Notes: generated by a model from the letters alone, not told the origin. 64,000 nucleotides of DNA from Rhodohalobacter halophilus (GCF_001715195.1 NZ_MDWE01000022.1:1-64000), one strand, 5' to 3'; numbered from the stretch's first letter, positions 1-7,521 are shown. Program-made: numbers and translations.

Positions 1-2
1 CC

Positions 3-24
3 AAACCCTTGGAGGGTTTTAAAA
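3..24. terminator. hairpin at window edge
   Basis: An AAACCCT / AGGGTTT inverted repeat with a 3-base spacer is followed by TTTTAAAA. It lies just 3' of the VOC gene, which is on the minus strand. It could be a bidirectional terminator or part of a larger palindromic repeat cut by the window edge. Confidence 0.4.
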
Positions 25-34
25 ATCTAAATAA

Positions 35-529
35 TTAGTTATCCAATTCATTCAACAAATCTGCCAAATCAAGCGGTTCAGTAACCATCTTAATGGAGCC
101 ATCATCCCGATAGTGCCACTCCTCTTTGGGCCGGTCGCGATAGAGCTCCACTCCGTTTCCATCCGGATCATTCAGATAGATCGCTTCCGAGACACCGTGA
201 TCACTCGCGCCCGAAATCGGGTATCCTTCATCTATCAACCGCTTTACAATAACGGCCAGATCTTTTCGTGTTGGATAGAGAAAAGCGGTATGATAGAGTC
301 CTGCCGCACGCTGCGGTGACGGTGGACCTCCCTTGCTGTGCCACGTATTCAGTCCAATATGGTGATGATAACCGCCGGCCGATAAAAAGGCCGCCTGATC
401 CCCGTACATGGTAGTCAGTTCAAAACCGAGCAGATCACGGTAAAATTTCAGTGCACGATCCAAATCGGTCACTTTCAGGTGTATGTGCCCGACCGATGTT
501 CCGGCCGGGGCTTTGTATGGTGTTTTCAT
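35..529 (-). CDS. VOC family (glyoxalase/dioxygenase-like) protein
   Basis: A 164-residue protein of the vicinal-oxygen-chelate fold. Two beta-alpha-beta-beta-beta halves are visible: the N-terminal half has GHIHL followed by LDRALKFYRDLLGFEL, and the C-terminal half ends with DPDGNGVELYRDRP. The His in GHIHL, the His in the GLYHTAF segment and the Glu in GVELY are the usual metal ligands. The length and the opening resemble catechol-2,3-dioxygenase/CatE-type members, but VOC proteins share one fold over many reactions, so the substrate cannot be named. It is transcribed alone. A CCCCTCC palindrome separates it from the DsbA-like gene upstream on the same strand. Confidence 0.85.
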   Translation of the reverse strand: MKTPYKAPAGTSVGHIHLKVTDLDRALKFYRDLLGFELTTMYGDQAAFLSAGGYHHHIGLNTWHSKGGPPSPQRAAGLYHTAFLYPTRKDLAVIVKRLIDEGYPISGASDHGVSEAIYLNDPDGNGVELYRDRPKEEWHYRDDGSIKMVTEPLDLADLLNELDN

Positions 530-580
530 GATTAGTAATCGAAAATTAAATAGTAGTCTATGATAATTTATTTAACGATT

Positions 581-601
581 CCCCTCCTTTATAAGGAGGG
601 G
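581..601. repeat. CCCCTCCTT palindrome (C/G-rich repeat family)
   Basis: CCCCTCCTT and AAGGAGGGG flank a 3-base centre in the gap between the VOC and DsbA-like genes. It resembles the CTCCCC/GGGGAG palindromes at 2532-2557 and 5425-5452. It could act as a hairpin terminator for the DsbA-like gene. Confidence 0.6.
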
Positions 602-622
602 AGCTTATTTGTTCACTATTTT

Positions 623-1357
623 TCAGCAGTTCCCGTCAGGGCCGCAGACTTCACCTTCTATGGTAGAATCTGCTTCCTTTCTCTCCTCTTTTACTTTTTC
701 AAGAGCCTGAACAAACGCTTCAACCGGCTGAGCTCCGGAAACGGCATACTTCTGATCCAGCACAAAAAACGGAACCCCCTGTATTCCCAGTTTCCGGGCA
801 TGTTGGATATCCTCTTCAATCTCTTTTTCAATGTCATCACGATTCATAGCCGATCGGATCTCTTTCTCTTTCAAACCGGCTTCTTCTCCGACTTCAATCA
901 GATAGATATCATCATCTATATTTTTTCCATCTGTGAAATATCCTTTAAAGAGTAACTCCTTCACCTCATTCTGGACATCGTGTATCTTTGCCAGGTGCAG
1001 CAGCCGGTGTGCTTTAAAGCTGTTAGCGGGGATCGTTTTATCGAAGTTATAATCCAATCCCGACTCCTTTGCCCGCTGCTCCATCTGTTTGTGAATCTGC
1101 TTCGACTGCTCCATATTCCATCCTTTTCGTTTGGCAAGCTCTTTATAGATTGAAGCATCCGGATTGGTCTCTGCATCGGGCGCCAGCTCAAAACTGTGCC
1201 ACACGACTTTCACCGAATCCTTCAATCCGGACTGTTCCACTGCGTTTTCAAAGTTTCGCTTGCCGATGTAGCAGAACGGGCAGACAATATCCGACCAGAT
1301 ATCTACGTAGATCGGCTCATTTTTTGTTTCGGGATTCAGGCTTTTCAAGTTATTCAT
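623..1357 (-). CDS. DsbA family oxidoreductase, FrnE-like
   Basis: A 244-residue thioredoxin-fold protein with the CPFC active site in DIVCPFCYIGKRNFE (around residue 27) followed by the helical insertion typical of the DsbA/FrnE family, and a cis-Pro loop GVPFFVLD late in the protein. There is no signal peptide, so it probably acts in the cytoplasm, as described for FrnE proteins. The extreme C-terminus carries a second Cys pair (CGPDGNC, C-x5-C). FrnE of Deinococcus also has a second C-terminal pair, so this could be a second redox centre; that parallel is inference. The start overlaps the end of the doxX-like gene by 8 bases, which suggests one transcript. Confidence 0.88.
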   Translation of the reverse strand: MNNLKSLNPETKNEPIYVDIWSDIVCPFCYIGKRNFENAVEQSGLKDSVKVVWHSFELAPDAETNPDASIYKELAKRKGWNMEQSKQIHKQMEQRAKESGLDYNFDKTIPANSFKAHRLLHLAKIHDVQNEVKELLFKGYFTDGKNIDDDIYLIEVGEEAGLKEKEIRSAMNRDDIEKEIEEDIQHARKLGIQGVPFFVLDQKYAVSGAQPVEAFVQALEKVKEERKEADSTIEGEVCGPDGNC

Positions 1358-1823
1358 ACGTGCGTCCTATTTTGTTGTCGATGCTCCAGAAATTTGCATC
1401 CATATTCCAGAGCAGAAAAAATATGATGATTGCATAAATCAGGTTGTTTGCCGTGGTAGCGGGATCCACACCGATTACAGCGCCAAAAGTCAGCGCAACA
1501 ACCAATAAACCGGTAGCGGTTAATGTGAACACACTAAAAAGGCCCGCGATTAACATCAGACCAAGCAGTAGCTCAGCATAAGGCAATGTGTATACAAACG
1601 GAATCAGTAGAAATTCAGGTAACAGTCCCGAAAATTGATTCATCATATACTCGGCAAAATTACCGGTTCCCTGAATAAATATCTTGGATGCTCCGAATGC
1701 TGCAAACGTAACGCCGAGGGTTACTCTGAAAATGAAATAAGCAATTTTTTGTGGTGTCTTAATCGGTTGATTCAATGTAATTTTATTTGATTTTTGTGAA
1801 TAAAAGTAATGCCACGGAAGCAC
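1350..1823 (-). CDS. DoxX family membrane protein
   Basis: A small hydrophobic protein with about four membrane helices, beginning with FRVTLGVTFAAFGASKIF and containing PYAELLLGLMLIAGLF, which is the typical DoxX/DoxD-like pattern. DoxX members are often quinone-linked or partner with thiol oxidoreductases, so coupling to the overlapping DsbA-like gene is plausible but inferred. The listed start is a GTG that lies inside a dispersed palindrome (1811-1855). A TTG at 1775 gives a more normal N-terminus just before the first helix, so the start is uncertain. Confidence 0.75.
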   Translation of the reverse strand: MLPWHYFYSQKSNKITLNQPIKTPQKIAYFIFRVTLGVTFAAFGASKIFIQGTGNFAEYMMNQFSGLLPEFLLIPFVYTLPYAELLLGLMLIAGLFSVFTLTATGLLVVALTFGAVIGVDPATTANNLIYAIIIFFLLWNMDANFWSIDNKIGRTYE

Positions 1824-1855
1824 GGAAATGTAGATCTACTCCGTGCTTCCGTGGC
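1811..1855. repeat. 16-bp inverted repeat (CCGTGCTTCCGTGG type)
   Basis: The 16-base arms 1811-1826 and 1840-1855 are perfect reverse complements around a 13-base loop that contains AGATCT. The repeat sits between the yceI-like and doxX-like genes and overlaps the possible doxX start. It could be a terminator or a dispersed miniature repeat. Confidence 0.85.
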
Positions 1856-1889
1856 TAATATCTAATCAGCTTGAGATTAACTGATTCTC

Positions 1890-2465
1890 TTACTGAATCA
1901 TAAATTCGCCGTCTGCCTTGATCTCAACGCGATTGCTGATCATTGGCGGTGGAAATCCGTTTCCAAGGTTGAAGTCGGAACGGTCAATCACACCCGTGAT
2001 TTGGATACCGGCTACCGGTGCTCCATCGGCCATTGGATTCTCAATCGTTCCGCGATGCACCATCGTTACGGTTACCTCAAGTGTGGTTTCCAGCAGTGTC
2101 AGGTCTCCGGTCAGTTCATAGACTCCCTCTTCCACTTCTCTGATTGAGTGACTTTTGAAGGTCATCTCCGGATACTGCTCTACGTGGAAGAAATCGTCGC
2201 TTCTCAAGTGATCATCACGATCCTGTACCCGCGTGTTTACCGATGCGGTTTGAACCGTCAGCTCAACCTGTGCATCGCTAAAATCAGCTTCAGATGCGGT
2301 GATGACTACGTCAAAATCATCAAAAGTGCCCGGAACATCTGCAATACCCAGGTGGGTTACTGTAAATCCAAGAGCAGAGTGTGCCGGATCTTCAACCCAG
2401 GTATCCTGAGCGATGATCGTTAATGGTAGAATTAAAAATGTTAAAAGTGCTGTTATCTTCTTCAT
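1890..2465 (-). CDS. YceI family periplasmic protein
   Basis: A 191-residue secreted protein. The N-terminus (MKKITALLTFLILPLTIIAQ) is a clear signal peptide. The mature part starts with WVEDPAHSALGFTVTHLG and continues through DDHLRSDDFF and MTFKS, which are the hallmark YceI lipocalin-like segments. YceI proteins bind polyisoprenoids or amphiphilic molecules in the periplasm. The exact ligand here is unknown. Isoprenoid synthesis genes lie about 8 kb away, but no direct link is shown. Confidence 0.9.
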   Translation of the reverse strand: MKKITALLTFLILPLTIIAQDTWVEDPAHSALGFTVTHLGIADVPGTFDDFDVVITASEADFSDAQVELTVQTASVNTRVQDRDDHLRSDDFFHVEQYPEMTFKSHSIREVEEGVYELTGDLTLLETTLEVTVTMVHRGTIENPMADGAPVAGIQITGVIDRSDFNLGNGFPPPMISNRVEIKADGEFMIQ

Positions 2466-2531
2466 TATTGGTTTTTGGTTTGTGTTGTTTGTTTGATTGT
2501 TAGTTTTTTAAAAGCTTTTGTACACCCCTCT

Positions 2532-2557
2532 AAATCTCCCCTTGTTAGGGGAGACTT
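2532..2557. repeat. CTCCCC/GGGGAG palindrome
   Basis: TCTCCCCT (2535-2542) pairs with AGGGGAGA (2547-2554) around TTGT-like loop bases, flanked by AAA and CTTT. It matches the longer copy at 5425-5452 and lies 5' of the yceI-like gene and 3' of the nitroreductase. Confidence 0.7.
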
Positions 2558-2595
2558 TATCATATTTCATACAAGATTGGAGACGAAATCATACA

Positions 2596-3228
2596 TTAAT
2601 TCAGATGCAGAATCAGTTTCTCTTTCTCTCGGCGGACTTTTTTTGCACCGGCCAGGAAGTCATTCTCTTCATCCCGGTACCCTAATGCCATCATTGCGAC
2701 GCTGCGCAATCCTTTTTCACGCAGATTTAAAATCTCATCCACTTTTTCCGGAATGAACCCCTCCATTGGCGTGGCGTCCACCTGCTCCACGGCGGCAGCG
2801 GTCAAAGCGGTACCCAATGCGATATAAACCTGCCGCGCTGCCCATTCATATCTCTCTTCAGGTGTTCGGCTCTGCACTGTGTTGATCAATGAATTTCTGA
2901 AATCTGTCAGCGAATCGAGGGTTACACCGCGCACATCGGCGATATTTTGCATGTATTCGTCAATCTGCTGCTCGCTGATGTCATCCCAGGCCGCAAATAC
3001 AATCAGATGGGAACCTTCAACAATCTGCGGCTGGTTGTATGCAGCCGGTTGAAGTTTCTTTTTCAACTCTTCGTTTGTCACCGTAAAAATGGTATACGGC
3101 TGAAGTCCCATCGAAGAAGCTGAAAGCCGAATGGAATCTAAAATTTTTTCAATTTTCTCTTCAGGAACCTGTTGACCGTTCATGCGTTTTGTGGCGTATC
3201 GCCAGTTCAGTGCATCTATTAAGTTCAT
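2596..3228 (-). CDS. NAD(P)H-dependent nitroreductase-family oxidoreductase
   Basis: A 210-residue FMN-dependent nitroreductase (NfsB/YfkO type). It begins with LIDALNWRYATKRMNGQQVP, where the RYATK segment contacts the FMN phosphate. It has SMGLQPYTIFTVTNEE and a C-terminal section with PMEGFIPEKVDEIL and ALGYRDEEND, matching the family order. The reaction is NAD(P)H-driven two-electron reduction of nitro compounds or quinones. It is transcribed alone. The length is normal for the family. Confidence 0.88.
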   Translation of the reverse strand: MNLIDALNWRYATKRMNGQQVPEEKIEKILDSIRLSASSMGLQPYTIFTVTNEELKKKLQPAAYNQPQIVEGSHLIVFAAWDDISEQQIDEYMQNIADVRGVTLDSLTDFRNSLINTVQSRTPEERYEWAARQVYIALGTALTAAAVEQVDATPMEGFIPEKVDEILNLREKGLRSVAMMALGYRDEENDFLAGAKKVRREKEKLILHLN

Positions 3229-3305
3229 TGTTTCTATGATATATTTTTTAATGTTGAATCTTTGTACTGTAAATATTCTTGTCTAATCTTTTTCTTACCA
3301 ATTCC

Positions 3306-3812
3306 TTAGTGAGGCTTTAATTCTTTTAGAAGGGGCTTGAAACCGGCTTTCTCTACCATCTCCTTAACGGTTCGCAGAGCCCTTGTGTGCTTTGTCATCA
3401 GTTGAACAGACTCTTTATCGTAATCGGACGGAATAACTCCTACCACTTTTGAATGGGGAAAACCACGCTCCACCAACTCAAGCTGCTGCAAGTCGGTTTC
3501 TTTCAATAGAACTGCAACAATTTTCTGGGTTGCTACCTCTCGAATTTTTTCAGACAATCTGTTTATATCATTGACGGGGTTTGCAATAACAACAACATCA
3601 GCTTCCCAGCATGCCATATGCTGGCACTCAATCACTTCTACTTCTGCCCCTTCAATTTCAGCACATATCTGATCAGATAGTTGACCTGCAAATGTATCAT
3701 CTTCATCGAAGAGGAGCAGCTTGTAATTTTCACTGCATAACCCTTTTGCAATGGACACACCCAGTATCGATTTACTGCCTATAATAGCAACGGTCTGTTT
3801 TGTAATTGGCAT
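3306..3812 (-). CDS. Rossmann-fold NAD(P)-binding protein, probable Fnr-regulated
   Basis: A 168-residue protein with an N-terminal beta strand and glycine turn (TVAIIGSKSILGVSIAKGL), a second strand at KLLLFDEDD, and DVVVIANPVND. This is the layout of the NADP-dependent F420-reductase/prephenate-dehydrogenase-like Rossmann group. It lacks a recognisable C-terminal catalytic domain, so it is either a small dehydrogenase or a binding domain only. Two Fnr-type boxes lie 60-95 bases upstream and the Crp/Fnr gene is immediately upstream on the same strand. This suggests induction by low oxygen or NO. The function is otherwise unknown. Confidence 0.6.
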   Translation of the reverse strand: MPITKQTVAIIGSKSILGVSIAKGLCSENYKLLLFDEDDTFAGQLSDQICAEIEGAEVEVIECQHMACWEADVVVIANPVNDINRLSEKIREVATQKIVAVLLKETDLQQLELVERGFPHSKVVGVIPSDYDKESVQLMTKHTRALRTVKEMVEKAGFKPLLKELKPH

Positions 3813-3870
3813 GATTTGTTGAGTCTTTTTTTAATCTAACTTATGATAAAAACCATGCAGTGAGGCGACA

Positions 3871-3884
3871 TTGATACAGATCAA
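3871..3884. promoter_or_regulatory. Fnr/Dnr-type box, perfect
   Basis: TTGAT-N4-ATCAA is an exact match to the Fnr/Dnr consensus. Its centre is about 65 bases upstream of the start of the Rossmann-protein gene. This is compatible with activation from the -41.5 position if the leader is about 24 bases long. Confidence 0.7.
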
Positions 3885-3893
3885 GAAATTGTA

Positions 3894-3907
3894 TTGATCT
3901 ATGTCAA
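3894..3907. promoter_or_regulatory. Fnr/Dnr-type box, one mismatch
   Basis: TTGAT-N4-GTCAA differs by one base from the Fnr consensus. It lies 23 bases (about two helical turns) from the perfect box and overlaps the last codons of the Crp/Fnr gene. Confidence 0.5.
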
Positions 3908-4482
3908 GATTTAGTAAGACTGCGGCGCACACGACTTAGGGTTTCCGGTGTCATGCCAAGGAATGATGCAATTAAATGCTGGGGTACTCTCTCTTTTGTT
4001 TGAGGATAGTCTTCAAGAAAACGAGTGTATTTCTCTTCAGCCGAGAGACCAATGGTGTTTTTGATTCTGCGCTGTAGGGCCACAAATGCATTCTGAAATA
4101 GAATTCGGTTGTAATTTGCAAAAGCCGGCACCTTCTCCATCAGTTCATTATTCTGATCCCGGTCAATCATCAGCAGCTCGCTCTCTTCAAGTACTTCAAT
4201 GTTCAGTTCAGAAGGTTCATCCGTTAAAAAGCTGTAGAGATCGGCTATCCACCACCCTTCAAACCCAAACTGTATCACATTTTGATTCCCATTCTCATCC
4301 AGCGAGTAGGAAAAAAGCGCCCCTTTTTCGATAAAAGCAAGCCGACGGCAAACATCACCGCTCTGGAGCAGAAACTGGCGCTTTCGCATTCTTTTGGGAA
4401 TAAAACTCGCCTTACAGAGCTCCCACTCCTCCTCGCTCAGTGTAACGTGTTCATGAATACTATTATAGAGCTGTTCGTACAT
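3904..4482 (-). CDS. Crp/Fnr family transcriptional regulator
   Basis: A 192-residue regulator with an N-terminal cyclic-nucleotide-binding-like beta roll (FLLQSGDVCRRLAFIEKGALF) and a C-terminal winged helix (VPQHLIASFLGMTPETLSRVRRS). The recognition helix, TPETLSRVRR, keeps the Glu, Ser and Arg that read TTGAT half-sites in Fnr-like proteins. There is no N-terminal cysteine cluster for 4Fe-4S binding, so the signal could be heme/NO or another ligand. The matching boxes just downstream and the surrounding NO-related genes make it the likely local regulator. The start is ATG at 4482. Confidence 0.9.
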   Translation of the reverse strand: MYEQLYNSIHEHVTLSEEEWELCKASFIPKRMRKRQFLLQSGDVCRRLAFIEKGALFSYSLDENGNQNVIQFGFEGWWIADLYSFLTDEPSELNIEVLEESELLMIDRDQNNELMEKVPAFANYNRILFQNAFVALQRRIKNTIGLSAEEKYTRFLEDYPQTKERVPQHLIASFLGMTPETLSRVRRSLTKS

Positions 4483-4492
4483 GCGGGTCCAT

Positions 4493-4512
4493 CAGGTTCA
4501 AAAATCAACCTG
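4493..4512. promoter_or_regulatory. inverted repeat upstream of crp/fnr gene
   Basis: CAGGTT-N8-AACCTG lies 11-30 bases upstream of the Crp/Fnr start codon. A related sequence (AGGTTGAT with TGAACC) lies just upstream of the NnrS-like gene near 6565-6579. It could be an operator for autoregulation, but it does not fit the standard Fnr consensus. Confidence 0.35.
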
Positions 4513-4547
4513 AAAATATCAGTTTGCGGTATGGAATCACAGTACAA

Positions 4548-5006
4548 TTACTGAATTCTGGCCTGACGTATTTCGTTCTGAAACGCCGCATGGCAGCTCA
4601 CACAACCCTGCTCCACAATTCTGTACTGTTCAAGTACACGCCCCATATTCTTTTCAATCGCGGCATCACGGATAGAATCAGCGTAGCTATGGACCACATC
4701 ATCGAACTCTCCAAACTGTGCCATGCGCTCGCCCAGGGTGTCCATGACCAGCTGCCTGCTTTGGTCAGAGAGGGGCGCATGCTGATTAATATTTGCAGCA
4801 CCGGTCTCGATCAGATCAAAATTTTGAGTATAGATTCCTTCATTAATTGTGTGGATATCCAGCATCAGCAGCCGCATAATGTTGTGCAACTCCTGGGATT
4901 CAGGTTCTGCCTTCTCTGATTCGTTCGATTCATAGAGCGACATTCCCATAAAAATTGAAATGATAACTGTGACAACCCCAATTATTCCCATTCGATTATT
5001 CATCAT
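4548..5006 (-). CDS. cytochrome c'-like (class II) c-type cytochrome
   Basis: A 152-residue protein with an N-terminal membrane or signal segment (MGIIGVVTVIISIFMGMSLY), four predicted amphipathic helices, and one heme site, CVSCH, close to the C-terminus (about 10 residues from the end). A single C-terminal CxxCH after a helical bundle is the layout of class II cytochromes such as c', which bind NO at a five-coordinate heme. The surrounding globin, NnrS-like and Fe-S-repair genes fit a NO-binding role. The N-terminal helix may stay uncleaved and anchor it. A GGAGAAG ribosome site precedes the start. Confidence 0.75.
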   Translation of the reverse strand: MMNNRMGIIGVVTVIISIFMGMSLYESNESEKAEPESQELHNIMRLLMLDIHTINEGIYTQNFDLIETGAANINQHAPLSDQSRQLVMDTLGERMAQFGEFDDVVHSYADSIRDAAIEKNMGRVLEQYRIVEQGCVSCHAAFQNEIRQARIQ

Positions 5007-5023
5007 CTTCTCCTTTTTTAATA

Positions 5024-5407
5024 TTAATCTTGATTAAACTTGCCCGCCATGTCCATTCGCACTGAAAAAGACGCGGCGATGCGTCCCGCCAGATCTTTGG
5101 CAAATTCAGCTTTTTCTCCTTCAAAATATTCATCCACCGTCTCCCGAAACAGCCCATACCAAATGGAAAAATCCGCCGGTTTAATCGGTAACGGCATATG
5201 TTTCCTGAACGGCCGTCCACGATAACCCTCCGTTTGAAACAGCATTTTAGACCAGAATTCAACCATCTTCGGCAGGTGAGAACCCCAATCAACATTTGCC
5301 ACATCGTTGAAAATATATCCGAGGCGTTCATCCTCTCTTACTTTTCCGTAAAATGCATAGACCATCGTTCGGATATCTTCCTTGTTGCGGATGTCTGTTT
5401 TATTCAT
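5024..5407 (-). CDS. group III truncated hemoglobin
   Basis: A 127-residue globin. The family pattern is visible: MVYAFYGKVREDERLGYIFNDV at the N-terminus, HLPKMVEFWSKMLF in the middle, and the FRKHMPLPI segment that holds the proximal His. These are features of group III (P) truncated globins, which bind O2 and NO. It probably acts in the cytoplasm in NO or oxygen chemistry. It is in a compact run with the cytochrome c' gene (17 bases apart) and downstream of the NnrS-like gene, from which a 28-base palindrome separates it. Confidence 0.88.
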   Translation of the reverse strand: MNKTDIRNKEDIRTMVYAFYGKVREDERLGYIFNDVANVDWGSHLPKMVEFWSKMLFQTEGYRGRPFRKHMPLPIKPADFSIWYGLFRETVDEYFEGEKAEFAKDLAGRIAASFSVRMDMAGKFNQD

Positions 5408-5424
5408 GTGATTTGTTTTCAGTT

Positions 5425-5452
5425 AAAAATCTCCCCTCGAGGGGAGATTTTT
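5425..5452. repeat. 28-bp perfect palindrome CTCCCC/GGGGAG
   Basis: AAAAATCTCCCCTC and its exact reverse complement meet without a spacer. It lies between the NnrS-like gene and the truncated globin, both on the minus strand. It can act as a terminator or mRNA-stability hairpin and belongs with the repeats at 581-601 and 2532-2557. Confidence 0.85.
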
Positions 5453-5466
5453 GATTACTCATTATT

Positions 5467-6546
5467 TCATTCATATCGACTTCGGATCAGTTGAATCATA
5501 ATTCCTCCCAGGAACAGCAGTATTGCCGCAATATTTCCGTAGCTACCGATTTTCCTAATCATATCCCAAAAGAACAGGTCACCGGCAATTCGCAGAATCA
5601 AACAGCCGTGCAGCAGAATCAGCGGCAGATAGAAATATCGGCTATAGGGTACAATTTTTCCGGTTAATGAAGGGATGATCACGGCCGCATGGGCAAAGAT
5701 CATACTAAATACAAATCCTACAAAATAGATGTGCAGAATCGCATCATATAAAGCCCCGGCTTTGGGCATTCCAATAACAATCCCAATCATGCCACCGACA
5801 ATAATCCATCCGTAGCCAGTAAGCAGGCTCCAGGCACTGTATTTTGTCCATCCCGACATTTTGATTGTTTTTCGGGCAACATCATACCGGATCAGCCAGG
5901 CGGCAATTCCAATTAAAAAGAGCGAGCCGATCATCCAGAACAGGTTTCTTTGAAAATGAACACCTGCCAATGTCAGGAACCAGCCGATAATGAGAATAGA
6001 GAATAGATTTACGGCTTTCTGTGGCGGACGCATGATCCGGTTTAATTCCAGCCGTTCACCAAAAATGGTGAGGAGCGGAAAAGCAATCCACCAACCGATC
6101 AATCCATAAATTGGCACTTGAAAAATGAAGAGCAGATTACCAATTAGCAGAGCCAGTGCACCGCCGGCCATAATGTAGTGGTGGTTGACGCTCTGTATGT
6201 AACAGAGATAGCCCATTATCAGAAAAAGTGTGATGGTGCCAAGGATGAGAAAATAACCACCGAGTGGTGCAAACCCGACCATCAATAAAATGGTGGAGAG
6301 TGCAAATGACATTGGAGCGATGTAGGTCCACAGTTTTTCCAGGGCTGCGCCCCGTTCCAGGGAGATCAGCGTTCCCAAAAATCCGTTTATCATGAGCGGA
6401 CCGTGTGCCATCGCGCCGATCTCAAGAGCCGATGGAAGCAGAATTCCCAGCCTGATCAATCCGGCATAGAGTCCCAGCAGCAGCCCGATACCGGCCGTAA
6501 AAAGAAGAACTCCGAAAAGCGTATTCAGTACCGTTGTTTTGTTCAT
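5467..6546 (-). CDS. NnrS-like polytopic membrane protein
   Basis: A 359-residue very hydrophobic protein with about ten to twelve membrane helices. A conserved His appears in AMAHGPLMINGFLGTLISLER near helix 2, and further His residues occur in NHHYIMAGG and LHIYFVGFVFSMIFAHA. These features resemble the NnrS/heme-copper-oxidase-I-like group. NnrS proteins are heme- and copper-containing membrane proteins that protect against NO stress. Placement between the globin and the DUF59/DUF2249 genes supports that reading. It might instead be a distinct, unnamed family of HCO-I-like proteins. Confidence 0.6.
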   Translation of the reverse strand: MNKTTVLNTLFGVLLFTAGIGLLLGLYAGLIRLGILLPSALEIGAMAHGPLMINGFLGTLISLERGAALEKLWTYIAPMSFALSTILLMVGFAPLGGYFLILGTITLFLIMGYLCYIQSVNHHYIMAGGALALLIGNLLFIFQVPIYGLIGWWIAFPLLTIFGERLELNRIMRPPQKAVNLFSILIIGWFLTLAGVHFQRNLFWMIGSLFLIGIAAWLIRYDVARKTIKMSGWTKYSAWSLLTGYGWIIVGGMIGIVIGMPKAGALYDAILHIYFVGFVFSMIFAHAAVIIPSLTGKIVPYSRYFYLPLILLHGCLILRIAGDLFFWDMIRKIGSYGNIAAILLFLGGIMIQLIRSRYE

Positions 6547-6632
6547 TTTGGATAAAATTACTGTGGTTCAATCAACCTGAAAGCATCCGGAGGATCTGTG
6601 AGCGTTGGAATTAAAATCAAAAATTTCTGACG

Positions 6633-6673
6633 CTGACAGGAGGTTCAAAAAAGGCACAGAACCACGCTGTCAG
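6633..6673. repeat. CTGACAG ... CTGTCAG inverted repeat
   Basis: CTGACAG (6633-6639) and CTGTCAG (6667-6673) face each other just 3' of the DUF59 gene. They share the CTGACA core with the palindromes at 7031-7063 and 14748-14778. Confidence 0.5.
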
Positions 6674-6674
6674 A

Positions 6675-7013
6675 TCATCCCCTTGGCGGAGGCGGTACGG
6701 CAAAAAACTCCACGCCGGGTTTAATCATTTCAACTTTCCAGTCCGGTTTCATGACCATGTTCACTTCGAATGAAGATAGCTGTTCTTCTTCCTGGATGAT
6801 CTCCTTAACGGCTTTTTCAACCTGCTGTTGCAGATAACGACGCATAGGGCAGCCCGGCGTCGTGGTTGTGAACTCAACCGCGATCTTTTGATCATCGAAG
6901 CGGATCTGGTATACCAACCCCAGGTCAACGATGTTGACACCCAGCTCCGGATCGATGACACTCCTCAGTTTCCGGACCACCCTGCGTCGTATGTGTCCTG
7001 TTTGAATGGACAT
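6675..7013 (-). CDS. SufT/PaaD-like (DUF59, MIP18) Fe-S assembly protein
   Basis: A 112-residue DUF59 protein. The core VIDPELGVNIVDLGLVYQIRF is the family hallmark, and TTTPGCPMRRYLQQQVEKAV contains the conserved reactive Cys. DUF59 proteins help deliver or mature Fe-S clusters (SufT, MIP18, PaaD). The ATG at 7013 is preferred because the longer reading begins with a TTG inside a dispersed palindrome. The DUF2249 gene directly upstream on the same strand, with 50 bases between, suggests a shared transcript. The protein ends in a short proline-rich tail (VPPPPRG). Confidence 0.87.
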   Translation of the reverse strand: MSIQTGHIRRRVVRKLRSVIDPELGVNIVDLGLVYQIRFDDQKIAVEFTTTTPGCPMRRYLQQQVEKAVKEIIQEEEQLSSFEVNMVMKPDWKVEMIKPGVEFFAVPPPPRG

Positions 7014-7030
7014 TTTTTTATTACCAATTG

Positions 7031-7063
7031 AGACCTGACAAGTTTTCAAAACCTGTAAGGTCT
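7031..7063. repeat. CCTGACA/AAAACCTGT palindrome
   Basis: An imperfect palindrome of 33 bases, with outer arms AGACCT/AGGTCT and inner arms GTTTT/AAAAC. It lies between the DUF2249 and DUF59 genes. A second copy with the same core is at 14748-14778 and a half copy lies near 10050-10063. Confidence 0.8.
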
Positions 7064-7064
7064 A

Positions 7065-7310
7065 TTACTTATAAGATATAATTTTACTGATTCTCACTCT
7101 CCATTTCTCAGGACCCTCTTGGAGATAATCCCATTCAAACTGCCCCTCCCTTTCAAATTTAAATTGAAATTTCAGTGGTCTGGGATCGTGATCATTTTTG
7201 ATGATAAATGCATCTCCCGGATTCAATTCATCAAAAGTCTGAAAAATGGTTGAATGCTTTTTGGGAGGAGCAATTTTTGTTACATCAAGGATCTGTTCTG
7301 TTTCTGCCAT
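7065..7310 (-). CDS. DUF2249 domain protein
   Basis: An 81-residue single-domain DUF2249 protein. The family core is visible: LDVTKIAPPKKHSTIFQTFDEL, then the FIIKNDHDPRPLKFQF segment with the conserved DHDP, and GPEKWRVRISK. DUF2249 proteins are small TusA-like folds often found beside RIC, hemerythrin and NO-reductase genes. Their activity is not established. It is divergent from the RIC-like gene, so both may share the regulatory region 7311-7521. The triple-domain relative lies at 9291-10040. Confidence 0.85.
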   Translation of the reverse strand: MAETEQILDVTKIAPPKKHSTIFQTFDELNPGDAFIIKNDHDPRPLKFQFKFEREGQFEWDYLQEGPEKWRVRISKIISYK

Positions 7311-7498
7311 AATTCGAATTTAAAATTTGGTATTTCTTGCTTGAAACTCTCGGCCAGCTCCATCTTTGGATCCAACCCGCCCCTACTTTTATATCCAAAT
7401 GAAAGGTATTGAGAGCTTCAGATATTTTCAACTTTAAAATCGGTTTTTTACGTTTTTATTGATTTTACCTGAATCTCCTCTTATTTTATGTGAGTGAA

Positions 7499-7513
7499 AA
7501 AAGACGAAATCTT
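7499..7513. promoter_or_regulatory. AAAGA-N5-TCTTT inverted repeat
   Basis: A short inverted repeat directly upstream of the degenerate RIC-like gene. It loosely resembles the AAGACA/TGTCTT repeats ahead of the nirK cluster. It is weak evidence for an operator. Confidence 0.25.
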
Positions 7514-7521
7514 TCTGCACT

